From Gallaecimonas sp. GXIMD4217 (GTDB lineage: Bacteria; Pseudomonadota; Gammaproteobacteria; Enterobacterales; Gallaecimonadaceae): a stretch of DNA of 64,000 nt. The DNA is taken from positions 2,604,870 to 2,668,869 of the forward strand of contig NZ_CP149925.1 in the NCBI RefSeq assembly GCF_038087665.1, written 5' to 3'. The notes below the pieces were generated by a model. The model was not told where the DNA came from and made no database searches. It saw only the letters and a program-made list of their open reading frames with translations. Within the stretch, counting starts at the first letter, position 1, and the number at the start of each line of letters is the position of its first letter. Positions 43,573-53,514 of this stretch are shown piece by piece. Position numbers and translations under genes: made by a program.

Positions 43573-46500
43573 ATGCTCAAGTCCTTGATCCTGGGCTGCC
43601 TGCGCCACAAGGCCCTGGTGCTGCTGCTGGCCGCCCTGTCGGCCCTGCTGGGCTGGCAGGCCATGATGCGCACCCCCCTGGACGCCATTCCGGATCTGTC
43701 CGACGTCCAGGTCATAGTGCGCACATCCTACCCCGGCCAGGCGCCGCAGCTGGTGGAGGAGCAGATCACCTATCCGCTGTCCACCACCCTGCTGGCGGTG
43801 CCCGGCGCCGCCACGGTGCGCGGCTATTCCTTCTTCGGCGACTCCTTCGTCTATGTGCTGTTCGAGGACGGCACCGATCCCTACTGGGCCCGCTCCCGGG
43901 TGCTGGAGTACCTCAACCAGGCCAAGTCCAGGTTGCCGGCCGGGGTGGAGCCCACCCTGGGCCCGGACGCCTCCGGGGTCGGCTGGGTCTATGAATACGC
44001 CCTGGTCGACCACAGCGGCGGCCAGGATCTGGCCCAGCTCAAGACCCTGCAGGACTGGTTCCTGAAGCTGGAGCTGCAGGGCCTGGAGGGGGTCTCCGAG
44101 GTGGCCACGGTCGGCGGCCTGGAAAAGAGCTACCAGGTGGTGGTGGATCCGGTGCGCCTGGCCGGGCTCGGCCTCAGGCTCGGTGACGTGGCCAGGGCCA
44201 TCACCCGCGCCAACCGCGACGTGGGCGGCTCGGTGCTGGAGATGGCCGAGGCCGAATACATGGTGCGCATGCGCGGCTACCAGCGCAGCCTGGACGATCT
44301 GCGCCGCCTGCCCCTGGATCTCAAGAGCCCGGCCGGCATCCCGCTGCAGCTGGAGGACGTGGCCCATGTGCGCCTGGGACCGGCCATGCGCCGCGGCATC
44401 GCCGAGCTGGACGGCCAGGGCGAAGTGGTCGGCGGCATCATCGTCATGCGCAGCGGCGAAAACGCCCTGGCCACCATAGCCAGGGTCAAGGCCAGGCTGG
44501 CCGAGCTGAGCCAGGGCCTGCCGGCCGGGGTGGAGATCGTACCCACCTACGACCGATCCCAGCTGATCCGCAGCGCCGTCGACAACCTCTCCAGCAAGCT
44601 TATCGAGGAGATGATCGCCGTCGGCATCGTCTGCCTGCTGTTCCTGCTCCACGCCCGCTCCACCCTGGTGGCGGTGATCACCCTGCCCCTGGCCATACTG
44701 CTGTCCTTTATCGGCATGAAGGCGCTCGGCGTCACCGCCAACATCATGAGCCTGGGCGGCATCGCCATCGCCATCGGCGCCCTGGTGGACGGCGCCATCG
44801 TCATGATCGAGAACGTCCACAAGCACCTGGAGGCCTGGCAGCACGACAGGGGCGAACCGGCCCGGGGCAAGGATCACTGGCGCCTGGTGGGCCAGGCCTC
44901 GGTGGAAGTGGGCCCGGCGCTGTTCTTCAGCCTGCTGATCATCACCCTGTCCTTCGTGCCGGTGTTCAGCCTCCAGGCCCAGGAAGGTAGGCTGTTCGGC
45001 CCCCTGGCCTTCACCAAGACCTTCGCCATGGCCGCCGCCGCGCTGCTGTCAGTGACCCTGGTGCCGGTGCTGATGGGCCTGTTCATCCGCGGCAAGGTGC
45101 CCTCGGAGCGGAGCAACCCCATCAGCAGGGTGCTGATCTGGCTGTACCGGCCGGTGCTGGGCTGGGCCCTCAAGGCCCCCTGGCTGACGGTGCTGCTGGC
45201 CCTGGCCCTGACCCTGTCGGCCTGGTATCCCTGGCAGAAGCTGGGCTCGGAGTTCATGCCGGACATGGCCGAGGGCGATCTGCTGTACATGCCCACCACC
45301 CTGCCCGGCATCTCCATCGGCAAGGCCCAGCAACTGCTGCAGCAGACCGACCGGCTGATCAAGACGGTGCCCGAGGTGGAGCGGGTGTTCGGCAAGGCGG
45401 GCCGGGCCGACACCGCCACCGATCCGGCGCCTTTGACCATGCTGGAGACCACCATAAGGCTCAAGCCCAGGGAACAGTGGCGCGACGGCCTGACCCTGGA
45501 GCAGCTGGTGCAGGAGCTGGATCAGCGGGTCAAGGTGCCGGGCCTGACCAACGCCTGGGTGCAGCCCATCAAGACCCGCATCGACATGCTCTCCACCGGC
45601 ATCAAGACCCCGGTGGGGGTGAAGATCACCGGCCCGGATCAGGCCGAGCTGCAGCGCCTGGGCGAAACCATAGAGGGCGCCCTGGCGGCCCTGCCCGAGA
45701 CCCGCTCCGCCTTTGCCGAGCGCCCGGCCTCGGGCCGCTATATCGACATAGTGCCGAACCTGGCCAGGGCGGCCCGTTTCGGCCTGAGCCAGGCCGATAT
45801 CGCCGAAGTGGTGCGCTTCGGCATCGGCGGCGCCCAGCTCGACGAGATAGTGGAAGGGGACGAGCGCTACCAGCTCACGTTGCGCTACGGCCGCGATTGG
45901 CGCGACCATATCAGCCGGCTCAGGAAGCTGCCCCTGGCCGCCGAGGGCCGCCAGGTGACCCTGGGCGAGATCGCCGACATCCAGGTGGTGGACGGCCCGC
46001 CGGTGCTCAAGAGCGAGAACGGCCGCCTCACCGGCTGGGTGTTCGTGGACATCCAGGGCGCCAGCATCGGCCAGTACCTGGCCAAGGCCAGAGTGGTGCT
46101 GGACGGCATTGCCCTGCCGCCCCGCTACAGCGTCAGCTTCGCCGGCCAGTACCAGTACATGGAGCGGGCCAAGGCGCGGCTGTTCACGGTCACGCCCCTG
46201 GTGCTGGGCATCATACTGGTGCTGCTGTACGTGATCTTCCGGCGCCTGGACCAGAGCCTGTGGGTGCTGGGCTCCCTGCCCCTGGCCCTGAGCGGCTCCC
46301 TGTGGCTGCTGTACTGGCTGGACTTCAACCTGTCGGTGGCGGTGGCCGTGGGCATGATCGCCCTGGCCGGGGTGGCGGCGGAATTCGGGGTGGTGATGCT
46401 GCTCTACATCAACAATGCCCTCCAGGCGTTGCCGGCGAACGCCGGTCCCGAGCAAAGACGAGCCGCCATCATGGACGGCGCCGTGGCGCGAATTCGCCCC

Positions 46501-46680
46501 AAGGCCATGACGGTGGCCACCATACTGGCCAGCCTGGTGCCGATCATGGCCAGCGACGGCACCGGCTCCGAGGTGATGACCCGCATCGCCGCGCCCATGC
46601 TGGGCGGCATGATCACGGCGCCGCTGCTGAGCCTGCTGCTGCTGCCGGTGCTGAGCTGGCTGCAACAGCGCCACAAATAA
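43573..46680 (+). CDS. cusA: CusA-like heavy-metal RND efflux permease
   Basis: The 1035-residue RND pump has twelve transmembrane helices in two halves with large periplasmic loops. It opens with PLDAIPDLSDVQVIVRT, typical of the CusA/HME group. The proton-relay aspartate is Asp406 in ALVDGAIVMIENVHKHL. FMPDMAEGDLLYMPTTLPGIS in the second periplasmic region is also family-specific. It expels Cu(I) or Ag(I) together with CusB. No outer-membrane channel gene follows: the next gene is on the other strand. The two mini-ORFs separate it from cusB. Confidence 0.93.
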   Translation: MLKSLILGCLRHKALVLLLAALSALLGWQAMMRTPLDAIPDLSDVQVIVRTSYPGQAPQLVEEQITYPLSTTLLAVPGAATVRGYSFFGDSFVYVLFEDGTDPYWARSRVLEYLNQAKSRLPAGVEPTLGPDASGVGWVYEYALVDHSGGQDLAQLKTLQDWFLKLELQGLEGVSEVATVGGLEKSYQVVVDPVRLAGLGLRLGDVARAITRANRDVGGSVLEMAEAEYMVRMRGYQRSLDDLRRLPLDLKSPAGIPLQLEDVAHVRLGPAMRRGIAELDGQGEVVGGIIVMRSGENALATIARVKARLAELSQGLPAGVEIVPTYDRSQLIRSAVDNLSSKLIEEMIAVGIVCLLFLLHARSTLVAVITLPLAILLSFIGMKALGVTANIMSLGGIAIAIGALVDGAIVMIENVHKHLEAWQHDRGEPARGKDHWRLVGQASVEVGPALFFSLLIITLSFVPVFSLQAQEGRLFGPLAFTKTFAMAAAALLSVTLVPVLMGLFIRGKVPSERSNPISRVLIWLYRPVLGWALKAPWLTVLLALALTLSAWYPWQKLGSEFMPDMAEGDLLYMPTTLPGISIGKAQQLLQQTDRLIKTVPEVERVFGKAGRADTATDPAPLTMLETTIRLKPREQWRDGLTLEQLVQELDQRVKVPGLTNAWVQPIKTRIDMLSTGIKTPVGVKITGPDQAELQRLGETIEGALAALPETRSAFAERPASGRYIDIVPNLARAARFGLSQADIAEVVRFGIGGAQLDEIVEGDERYQLTLRYGRDWRDHISRLRKLPLAAEGRQVTLGEIADIQVVDGPPVLKSENGRLTGWVFVDIQGASIGQYLAKARVVLDGIALPPRYSVSFAGQYQYMERAKARLFTVTPLVLGIILVLLYVIFRRLDQSLWVLGSLPLALSGSLWLLYWLDFNLSVAVAVGMIALAGVAAEFGVVMLLYINNALQALPANAGPEQRRAAIMDGAVARIRPKAMTVATILASLVPIMASDGTGSEVMTRIAAPMLGGMITAPLLSLLLLPVLSWLQQRHK

Positions 46681-46681
46681 G

Positions 46682-46703
46682 AAAGGGGCCGTCCGGCCCC
46701 TTT
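46682..46703. terminator. Terminator between cusA and the GGDEF/EAL gene
   Basis: AAAGGGGCC-GTCC-GGCCCCTTT lies between convergent genes with short T-rich flanks on both sides. Confidence 0.82.
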
Positions 46704-46706
46704 CTC

Positions 46707-49475
46707 TTACAGATAACCCCTTTGCAGCAGGGCCGTCACCTGCTCCGCCGCCATGGGGCGGCCGAAGTGGTAGCCCTGGGCATGGTCGAAGCCCTCGGCC
46801 AGCAGCACCGCCAGCTGCTCGGTATTTTCCACCCCTTCCGCCACCACGCTCAGGTCGAGGCTGTGGGCCATCTGCACTATGGCCCGGACCAGTATCCTGG
46901 CCTGGTCGTCCTCGCCGAGGCCGGACACGAAGGATCTGTCCACCTTAAGGGTGTCCACGGCGAAGCGCTTGAGGTAGCTGAGGCTGGAGTAGCCGGTGCC
47001 GAAGTCGTCTATGGCCAGCCGGACATCCATGGCCTTGAGCTGGCGCACCACCTCCAGGGTGGCGCCCACGTCCTGCATCAGCAGGGATTCGGTCAGCTCC
47101 AGCTCCAGCTGCTGCGCCGGCAAGCCGGTGCGGTTGAGGATCCCGGCCAGTTGCGGCAGGAAATCCTCCTTGCTGACCTGCTTGACCGACAGGTTGACCG
47201 CCATGCGGCCGTCGAAGCCCAGCTGCTGCCGCCAGCTGACCATCTGGGAGCAGGCCTCTTCCAGCAGCCAGCGGCCCAGGGACAGGATCAGCCCGGTCTC
47301 CTCGGCCAGGGGAATAAAGCGTGACGGCGGCACCTCCCCAAGCTGAGGGCTGCTCCAGCGCATCAGCGCCTCCACCCCGACGATGCGTCCCGAGCCCAGG
47401 GCCACCTGGGGCTGGTAATGCAGGCTCAGCTCGCCGTTCTTGAGTGCCTGCCTGAGCGCCGCTTCCATCTGCAGCCGCTCGCAGGCCTGCTGGTCCATGG
47501 CCGGGGTGAAGAAGCTGAAGGCGCCACGGCCGCTGTCCTTGACGTGGTACATGGCGGTATCGGCCTTCTTGAGCAGGGTCTCGAAGTCCTCGCCGTCGTC
47601 CGGGTAGAGGGCGATGCCGATGGAGGTGCCGATATTGAGGCTGTAGTCCTGGACCTGGAAGGGGCTTTCGAACTGCTCCAGGATGCGCTCGGCGATGTAG
47701 GCCACCTCGGTGCTGTCACTGATGTTCTGCAGGATCAGGATGAACTCGTCGCCGCCCTGGCGGCTCAGGGTGTCGCTGCTCCTGACCAGGTGCTCGAGGC
47801 GCGCCACCACCGCCTTGAGCAGTTCGTCGCCTATGCCGTGGCCCAGGCTGTCGTTGATGCCCTTGAACCTGTCCAGATCCAAAAACAGCACCGCCAGCTG
47901 CTGATTCTGGCGCCGGGCCTGGGACTGGGCCTGGTTGAACCTGTCTTCGAGCAGGGCCCGGTTGGGCAGGCCGGTGAGGGGATCGTGGTAGGCCAGGAAG
48001 GCGATGCGCTCCTCGGCCTCCTTGCGCTCGGAGATGTCGGAGAACACCGCCACATAATGGCTGGGCTGGCCCTGCTCGTCATTGACCCTGGTGATGGACA
48101 GCCACTGTGGATAAATGTCGCCGTCCTGGCGGCGGTTCCAGATCTCCCCCTGCCAGAAGCCCTTGTCGTTCAGCGCCTGCCACATGGCCTCGTAGAAGCT
48201 GGGCTCATGGTTGCCGGGGTCGAAGATGGCCGGCTTCTGGCCCAGCACCTGCTGTTCGCGGTAGCCGGTGATCTGGCTGAAGGCGGCGTTGACGGCCTGG
48301 ATGCGCTGCTCGGCGTCGGTGATGATGATGCCGTCGCGGCTGGCCTGGAAGACGGTGGACATCAGCCGCAGCTGGGCCTCGCTCTTGCGCCTCTGGGTCA
48401 TGTCCCGGCAGGCCAGCAGTATGTACTGGGTGCCCTTGTCGCTGAACAGACAGCCGGAGACCTCGGTCTGGATCACCGAGCCGTCGGTGCGCCTGAAGGG
48501 CACCAGCAGGTTGTGGATCTGGCCCTGCTCCTTCAGGGCCTGGACCAGGGCCTGGCGATCGCCGTCGTCGCACCAGATCCCCAGCTCCAGGGCGGTACGG
48601 CCGATGGCCTCTTCCCGCTTGTGGCCGCTGGCCTGCTCCCAGAGGGCGTTGACGTCCACATAGGTGCCGTCGCTGGCGCGGGTGATGCTGAGGATATCCG
48701 GCAGCACCTGGAAGATGCGCTTGAACAGCTGCTCCTGCTCCAGGCTGCGGTCATGGGCGGCCTTGAGCCTGTTGTCGGCTTCCGCTTCCTGGTCCAGCAG
48801 GGCGTTGAAGCAGTCGGCCAGCTCCCCGATCTCGCTGTCGAGCTCCAGATGGGTCCGGGCCTGCAGATCGCCCTCGGCGCGGCGGCGGATCACCGCACCT
48901 ATATGCTCCAGGGGCAACAGCAGCTGGCGGCTGAGCAGCCAGTAGAGCACCAGGATCAGCGCCAGGCTGGCCATCACGCTCATCAGCACGATACGCCAGA
49001 AGATGCCGTTGCCGTCATGGTTGAGGGCCCGGCCGTCCAGCCAGGCCAGCAGCAGCGCCTGGTCTTGCCCGGACGCCAATGGCCGCACGAACAGGGCCTG
49101 GTCGCCCTGGTAGATGTCGAGGGGCTCGGTGCCCAGCACCTGGTCGGTGGGCAGCCAGAGGTCGGCCAGCTGCTGCAACCCCTGGCCCTGCTGCGCCGGC
49201 TTCGAGCTGGCCAGGATGCGCTGGTCGTCGCTGCGCACCAGCACCAGGGCCCGGATCCCGCTCTTGCCGGCCAGGGCCGCCAGCGACGGGGCAGGCTCGG
49301 CCCGCACCAGCTCGGCCAGCAGATCAGCCTTGTCCGCCAGCCGGCCCTTGAGCACCTGCTGGTCCAAATGGTGTTCGACCAGCCCGAAGCCCAGGCTGAG
49401 CAGCATCACCAGGCTCACCATGGGCAGCAGCAGCCTGAGCCGCAGGGACCTGCCCCGGCCAAGTTCACGCCTCAC
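46707..49475 (-). CDS. Membrane sensor with HAMP, two PAS, GGDEF and EAL domains
   Basis: The roughly 922-residue protein has two transmembrane helices (about residues 15-35 and 155-175) around a periplasmic sensor. A HAMP linker, two PAS domains (about 250-500), an intact GGDEF domain (RQGGDEFILIL) and an EAL domain with EALMRW, NLSVKQV, ELTE and DDFGTGYSS follow. Both c-di-GMP synthesis and breakdown are therefore possible. The GTG at 49475 is preferred because GGGGAG stands eight bases upstream; readings up to 49553 are less supported. It converges on cusA. The signal sensed is unknown. Confidence 0.9.
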   Translation of the reverse strand: MRRELGRGRSLRLRLLLPMVSLVMLLSLGFGLVEHHLDQQVLKGRLADKADLLAELVRAEPAPSLAALAGKSGIRALVLVRSDDQRILASSKPAQQGQGLQQLADLWLPTDQVLGTEPLDIYQGDQALFVRPLASGQDQALLLAWLDGRALNHDGNGIFWRIVLMSVMASLALILVLYWLLSRQLLLPLEHIGAVIRRRAEGDLQARTHLELDSEIGELADCFNALLDQEAEADNRLKAAHDRSLEQEQLFKRIFQVLPDILSITRASDGTYVDVNALWEQASGHKREEAIGRTALELGIWCDDGDRQALVQALKEQGQIHNLLVPFRRTDGSVIQTEVSGCLFSDKGTQYILLACRDMTQRRKSEAQLRLMSTVFQASRDGIIITDAEQRIQAVNAAFSQITGYREQQVLGQKPAIFDPGNHEPSFYEAMWQALNDKGFWQGEIWNRRQDGDIYPQWLSITRVNDEQGQPSHYVAVFSDISERKEAEERIAFLAYHDPLTGLPNRALLEDRFNQAQSQARRQNQQLAVLFLDLDRFKGINDSLGHGIGDELLKAVVARLEHLVRSSDTLSRQGGDEFILILQNISDSTEVAYIAERILEQFESPFQVQDYSLNIGTSIGIALYPDDGEDFETLLKKADTAMYHVKDSGRGAFSFFTPAMDQQACERLQMEAALRQALKNGELSLHYQPQVALGSGRIVGVEALMRWSSPQLGEVPPSRFIPLAEETGLILSLGRWLLEEACSQMVSWRQQLGFDGRMAVNLSVKQVSKEDFLPQLAGILNRTGLPAQQLELELTESLLMQDVGATLEVVRQLKAMDVRLAIDDFGTGYSSLSYLKRFAVDTLKVDRSFVSGLGEDDQARILVRAIVQMAHSLDLSVVAEGVENTEQLAVLLAEGFDHAQGYHFGRPMAAEQVTALLQRGYL

Positions 49476-49728
49476 CAAGGGCGCTCCCCGGCGGCAAGGG
49501 TTGGGACCGGCCGAGGCGGTCGGCCCCGGTTCTGAAGGATGTCTGCATGGCATGGCCAGAAGGCGGAATATGCCTGAAAGCTTAACATGCTCATGGGGTT
49601 ATGGGGCAGTTGGGCGCCGTGCCGAGCCCGCTTGTGGCTCGCAAAAATTTCATCCTTGCTGCACAGATTTTGAGCTATAGTGGCCTGCGATGGGGCTGCC
49701 GATGCCCCGCCCATCTGGCTTGGTCTGG
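49476..49728. other. Intergenic region upstream of the RRM gene
   Basis: There is no credible gene in this stretch. It holds the divergent promoters of the GGDEF/EAL gene and the RRM gene: a TATAGT -10-like box at about 49676, a small GGGGC/GCCCC hairpin at 49692-49709, and then the leader hairpin annotated separately. Confidence 0.5.
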
Positions 49729-49772
49729 CGTGCTATTGATCGGGTCGGCATGTGAAAGGAATCAATAGCACG
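49729..49772 (+). promoter_or_regulatory. 12-bp leader hairpin upstream of the RRM gene
   Basis: CGTGCTATTGAT (49729-49740) and ATCAATAGCACG (49761-49772) are perfect inverted arms enclosing a 20-base loop that contains AAAGGA. The hairpin lies 20 bases before the start codon of an RNA-binding protein. It could be an autoregulatory or temperature-sensitive RNA element, or a DNA operator. Only the structure is observed. Confidence 0.6.
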
Positions 49773-49792
49773 ACGAAAGTGAGACCGATCTG

Positions 49793-50053
49793 ATGAACCT
49801 GTTCGTTTCCAACCTGCCCTTTAACACAGAGTCCGAGAACCTGGCCGAGCTGTTCAGCCAATTCGGCGAGGTGAGCCGCGCCCACATCGTCAAGGACAAG
49901 GAAACCGGCCGTTCCCGTGGCTTTGGCTTCGTCGAGATGGCCGACAACGCCATGGGTGAAGCCGCCATCAAGGGCCTGGATGGCCAGGAATACGAAGGCC
50001 GCCGCCTGGTGGTCAACGAAGCCCGCCCCCGCGAGCAGCGTCCCCGCCGCTAA
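49793..50053 (+). CDS. Single-RRM RNA-binding protein
   Basis: The 86-residue protein is almost entirely one RNA-recognition motif. RNP2 is LFVSNLPF (residues 3-10) and RNP1 is RSRGFGFVEM (about 40-49). A short arginine-rich tail (RPREQRPRR) follows. Bacterial RRM proteins of this size resemble cyanobacterial Rbp proteins and are often linked to cold or RNA metabolism. The gene stands alone, with a structured leader and a strong terminator. The target RNA is unknown. Confidence 0.92.
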   Translation: MNLFVSNLPFNTESENLAELFSQFGEVSRAHIVKDKETGRSRGFGFVEMADNAMGEAAIKGLDGQEYEGRRLVVNEARPREQRPRR

Positions 50054-50061
50054 AATTCTGT

Positions 50062-50089
50062 AAAACCCGGCAAATTGCCGGGTTTTTTT
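50062..50089 (+). terminator. Terminator after the RRM gene
   Basis: AACCCGGCAA-ATTGCCGGGTT followed by T residues, nine bases past the stop. Confidence 0.92.
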
Positions 50090-50163
50090 CAGACACTGCT
50101 CGGCTTTCTTGCCCGGCCCGCTCGGGGTAGACTCGCTCAAAAGTGAGTAGTGAGAGCCATTGC

Positions 50164-50814
50164 ATGACGACACCGAATCGCCTGCTTGCCAACAACAGGG
50201 AATGGGCCGCCCGTCTGCGTGAGGACGACCCCGCCTTCTTCGAACGCCTCAGCGAACGCCAGAAGCCGCACCTGCTGTGGATCGGCTGTGCCGACTCCCG
50301 GGTGCCCGCCGAACAGCTCACCGGCCTGCTGCCGGGTGAACTCTTCGTGCACCGCAACGTCGCCAACCAGGTGCTGACCACCGACATCAACTGCCAGGCG
50401 GTGATCGAGTTCGCCGTGCTCAACCTCAAGGTCAGGCACATCATCGTCTGCGGTCACTACGGCTGTGGCGGCGTCATGGCCGCCCTGACCGGCGGCGCCG
50501 AGGGCAACCTGGGCCAGTGGCTGCTGGATCTGCAGGAGGTGGCCCAGCGTCACGAATCCCTGCTGAACGGCCTCAGCGACGAGGACAAGGTCAACCGCCT
50601 GTGCGAACTGAACGTGCTGGAAGGGGTGACCCGGGTCTGCCGTTCCCCGGCCCTGCAGAAGGCCTGGGGTGCCGGCCAGGAAGTGTCGGTGCACGGCTGG
50701 ATCTACGGCCTGGCCGACGGCGAACTCCAGGAGCTGGGCCTGACCGTCAGGGGCAACGACGACATCCAGACCGCCCGGGACAAGGTGCTGGGCAGCTACT
50801 TCAGCGAAGCATGA
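50164..50814 (+). CDS. can: Beta-class carbonic anhydrase
   Basis: The 216-residue enzyme hydrates CO2 to bicarbonate. The zinc ligands are Cys42 (with the Asp44-Arg46 pair in CADSR), His98 and Cys101 (CGHYGCGG), exactly the numbering of E. coli Can. The ATG at 50164 follows TGAGAGCC; a reading from 50143 is less likely. It converges on hpt across a terminator, as in E. coli where can and hpt are neighbours. Confidence 0.96.
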   Translation: MTTPNRLLANNREWAARLREDDPAFFERLSERQKPHLLWIGCADSRVPAEQLTGLLPGELFVHRNVANQVLTTDINCQAVIEFAVLNLKVRHIIVCGHYGCGGVMAALTGGAEGNLGQWLLDLQEVAQRHESLLNGLSDEDKVNRLCELNVLEGVTRVCRSPALQKAWGAGQEVSVHGWIYGLADGELQELGLTVRGNDDIQTARDKVLGSYFSEA

Positions 50815-50840
50815 AAAAAGGAGCCGGCCGGCTCCTTTTT
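50814..50840. terminator. Bidirectional terminator between can and hpt
   Basis: AAAAAAGGAGCC-GG-CCGGCTCCTTTTT is palindromic and starts at the last base of the can stop. Confidence 0.92.
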
Positions 50841-50842
50841 CG

Positions 50843-51379
50843 TTACTGGTCTTCCAGCGACACCACTATGCCCACATAGGGCAGGTGGCGGTAGTTCTGC
50901 GCCCAGTCGATGCCGTAACCCACCACGAATTCGTCGGGAATGGTGAAGCCGATGAAGTCCACATCCACCTCCACTTCCCGGCGCTCGGGCTTGTCGAGCA
51001 GGGTGCACAGCTTGATGGAGGCGGGCTCGCGGGTCTTGAGGATCTCCACCACCTTGGACAGGGTGTTGCCGGTGTCGATGATGTCCTCGACGATGACCAC
51101 GTGGCGGCCGCCGATGTCGTCGTCGAGATCCTTCTTGATCTTGACGTCGCGGCTGGATTCCATGCTGTTGCCGTAGCTGGACACCGTCATGAAGTCGAAC
51201 TGCACGGGCATGCTCATGGCCCGGGCCAGATCGGCCAGGAACACCACCGAGCCGCGCAGCAGACCCACCAGCACCACGTCATCGCCCGGCTGATAGCTCT
51301 GCTCTATCTCCCTGGCCAGCTCGGCGACCCGCGCCTTGATGTCCGCTTCACTGATGAGGGTCTCTACCCGGTGTTTCAT
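50843..51379 (-). CDS. hpt: Hypoxanthine phosphoribosyltransferase
   Basis: The 178-residue enzyme salvages hypoxanthine with PRPP. The PRPP-binding motif is [14 protein letters not shown] (about residues 100-113). [15 protein letters not shown] and the flexible-loop segment [10 protein letters not shown] are typical. It starts at the ATG at 51379 and ends at the terminator shared with can. Confidence 0.96.
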   Translation of the reverse strand: MKHRVETLISEADIKARVAELAREIEQSYQPGDDVVLVGLLRGSVVFLADLARAMSMPVQFDFMTVSSYGNSMESSRDVKIKKDLDDDIGGRHVVIVEDIIDTGNTLSKVVEILKTREPASIKLCTLLDKPERREVEVDVDFIGFTIPDEFVVGYGIDWAQNYRHLPYVGIVVSLEDQ

Positions 51380-51424
51380 GCTTGTCTCCCCTGAGTTTCA
51401 AGGCGGCAAGGATACAAGAAAGGC

Positions 51425-52045
51425 TCAGCGGTCTCCACCATAGCCCCAGCGCGGCACCAGGCCCTGGTCGATGCCCAGATGGTCCAGGATCCGCGCCACC
51501 ATGAAGTCCACCAGATCATTCAAGGACTTGGGCTCGTGATAGAAGCCGGGCGCCGCCGGCATGATGGTCACCCCCAGGCGGGCAAGCCCCAGCATGTTCT
51601 CCAGGTGGATGGCGGAAAAGGGCGTTTCCCGCGGCACCAGCAGCAGCTGGCCGCGCTCCTTGATCACCACGTCGGCGGCCCGCTCGATGAGGTTGTCGGA
51701 GGCGCCGCTGGCGATGGCCGACAGGGTGCCGGTGGAGCAGGGGCAGACCACCATGTATTTCGGCGCCGCCGAGCCCGAGGCCACCGGCGAGAACCAGTCG
51801 TCCTTGCCATGGACCCTGAGCTGGCCCGGCTCGGCCTTGAAGCGCTCTGACAGCAGCGCCTCGGCCGCCTCCGGCTTGCCGGGCAGCTTGAGCGCCACCT
51901 CGGTGGCCAGCACCACCCGCGCCGCGGACGACACCAGCAGGTGCACCTGCCAGCCGGCGGCCAGCACGCATTCCAGCAGCCGCAGGGCATAGGGGGCGCC
52001 GGAGGCGCCGGTGATGGCCAGGGTCAGGCGCTTGTCGTCAACCAT
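51425..52045 (-). CDS. ubiX: Flavin prenyltransferase
   Basis: The 206-residue flavoprotein makes the prenylated FMN cofactor used by UbiD decarboxylase in ubiquinone synthesis. It has [16 protein letters not shown] at the N-terminus, [26 protein letters not shown], and [23 protein letters not shown]. The start at 52045 overlaps the mpl stop by eight bases, so both genes are on one transcript. No ubiD is in the window. Confidence 0.95.
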   Translation of the reverse strand: MVDDKRLTLAITGASGAPYALRLLECVLAAGWQVHLLVSSAARVVLATEVALKLPGKPEAAEALLSERFKAEPGQLRVHGKDDWFSPVASGSAAPKYMVVCPCSTGTLSAIASGASDNLIERAADVVIKERGQLLLVPRETPFSAIHLENMLGLARLGVTIMPAAPGFYHEPKSLNDLVDFMVARILDHLGIDQGLVPRWGYGGDR

Positions 52046-53393
52046 ATTTGGCCTCCAGGGCGGCCAGCAGCTTGCCGTGGATGCCACCAAAGCCGCCGTT
52101 GCTCATGATCAGGATGCTGTCCCCTGCCCTGGCCTCGGTCACCAGGGCCGCCACCAGGGCGTCGATGTCCTGGTAGGCGCTGGAGGGAACGGCGGCCTGT
52201 TCACACAGGCCCGGCACCGACCAGTCGATGCCGGGCGGATCGAACCAGTAGGCCAGATCGGCGCCGTTCATGCTGTCGGCCAGCTGGCCGGCGTGTACGC
52301 CCCGCTTCATGGTGTTGGAGCGCGGCTCCAGCACCGCCAGGATACGCTGCTCGCCGACCCTGGCCCGCAGGCCCCTGAGGGTGGTGTCGATGGCGGTGGG
52401 ATGGTGGGCGAAGTCGTCGTAGACGCGGATGCCGGCCACCTCTCCCTTCAGCTCCATGCGCCTGGCCACGTTGCGGAAGCTAGCCAGGGCCTCAATGCCG
52501 TTTTGCACCGGTACCCCGGCGTGGCGGGCCGCCGCCAGGGCGGCCAGGGCGTTGGCGACATTGTGCTCGCCCAGCAGCTGCCAGTGCACCCGGCCGGCAA
52601 GCTCGCCGTCCACGTACAGGTCGAACACAGAGCCGTCTTTTTCGATGAGTTCGGCCCTGAAGGCCTCGCCCATCTTCTCCACCGGCGTCCAGCAGCCCAT
52701 CTCCAGAGTGTCGGCGATGTTCTGGTCGTCGGCCGGGCAGATCACCTTGCCCTGGCCCGGCACCATCCGCAGCAGGTGGTGGAACTGCCTCTGGATGGCC
52801 GCTAGATCGGCGAAGATGTCTGCGTGATCGAACTCCAGGTTGTTGATGACCAGGGTCCGAGGCCGGTAATGGACGAACTTGGAGCGCTTGTCGAAGAAGG
52901 CGGTGTCGTACTCGTCGGCCTCCACCACGAAGAAGGGCGCCTGGCCCAGGCGGGCGGAGATGCCGAAGTTGGCGGGCACGCCGCCCACCAGGAAGCCGGG
53001 CGCCAGCCTGGCGTCTTCAAGGATCCAGCTCAGCATGGCGGTGGTGGTGGTCTTGCCGTGGGTGCCGGACACCGCCAGCACCCAGCGGTCCTTCAATACG
53101 TGCTCGTACAGCCACTGGGGCCCGGACACATAGGGGATGCCCTGGTCCAGCACCGCCTCCACGCAGGGGTTGCCGCGGCTCATGGCGTTGCCGATCACCA
53201 CCAGATCGGGCCTTGGCGCCAGCTGGGCGGGGTCATAGCCCTGGGTCAGGGTGATGCCGGCCGCTTCCAGCTGGGTGCTCATGGGGGGATAGACGTTCTG
53301 GTCGGAACCGGTCACCCGGTAACCGAGCTCCCTGGCCAGCATGGCCAGGCCACCCATGAAGGTGCCGCAGATGCCGAGGATGTGAATATGCAT
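52038..53393 (-). CDS. mpl: UDP-N-acetylmuramate:L-alanyl-gamma-D-glutamyl-meso-diaminopimelate ligase
   Basis: The 451-residue Mur ligase recycles murein tripeptide onto UDP-MurNAc. It begins [20 protein letters not shown], contains the ATP-binding [13 protein letters not shown], and has the Mur-ligase [19 protein letters not shown] and FEFDH-like [11 protein letters not shown] segments. It lies upstream of ubiX with an eight-base overlap. It is divergent from fbp, as in other gammaproteobacteria where mpl and fbp are neighbours. Confidence 0.96.
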   Translation of the reverse strand: MHIHILGICGTFMGGLAMLARELGYRVTGSDQNVYPPMSTQLEAAGITLTQGYDPAQLAPRPDLVVIGNAMSRGNPCVEAVLDQGIPYVSGPQWLYEHVLKDRWVLAVSGTHGKTTTTAMLSWILEDARLAPGFLVGGVPANFGISARLGQAPFFVVEADEYDTAFFDKRSKFVHYRPRTLVINNLEFDHADIFADLAAIQRQFHHLLRMVPGQGKVICPADDQNIADTLEMGCWTPVEKMGEAFRAELIEKDGSVFDLYVDGELAGRVHWQLLGEHNVANALAALAAARHAGVPVQNGIEALASFRNVARRMELKGEVAGIRVYDDFAHHPTAIDTTLRGLRARVGEQRILAVLEPRSNTMKRGVHAGQLADSMNGADLAYWFDPPGIDWSVPGLCEQAAVPSSAYQDIDALVAALVTEARAGDSILIMSNGGFGGIHGKLLAALEAKYG

Positions 53394-53514
53394 GGCTGTG
53401 TTCTGTGTGCTTGCTCTGGGGCTAGTGTACCAGCCCAGGCTGAACGGCGGCAGTCGGCGGCTGCCAGCGGCCGCGAAATCGTTTACAATGCGCCCCGCCA
53501 AGATCCTAGCCGAG

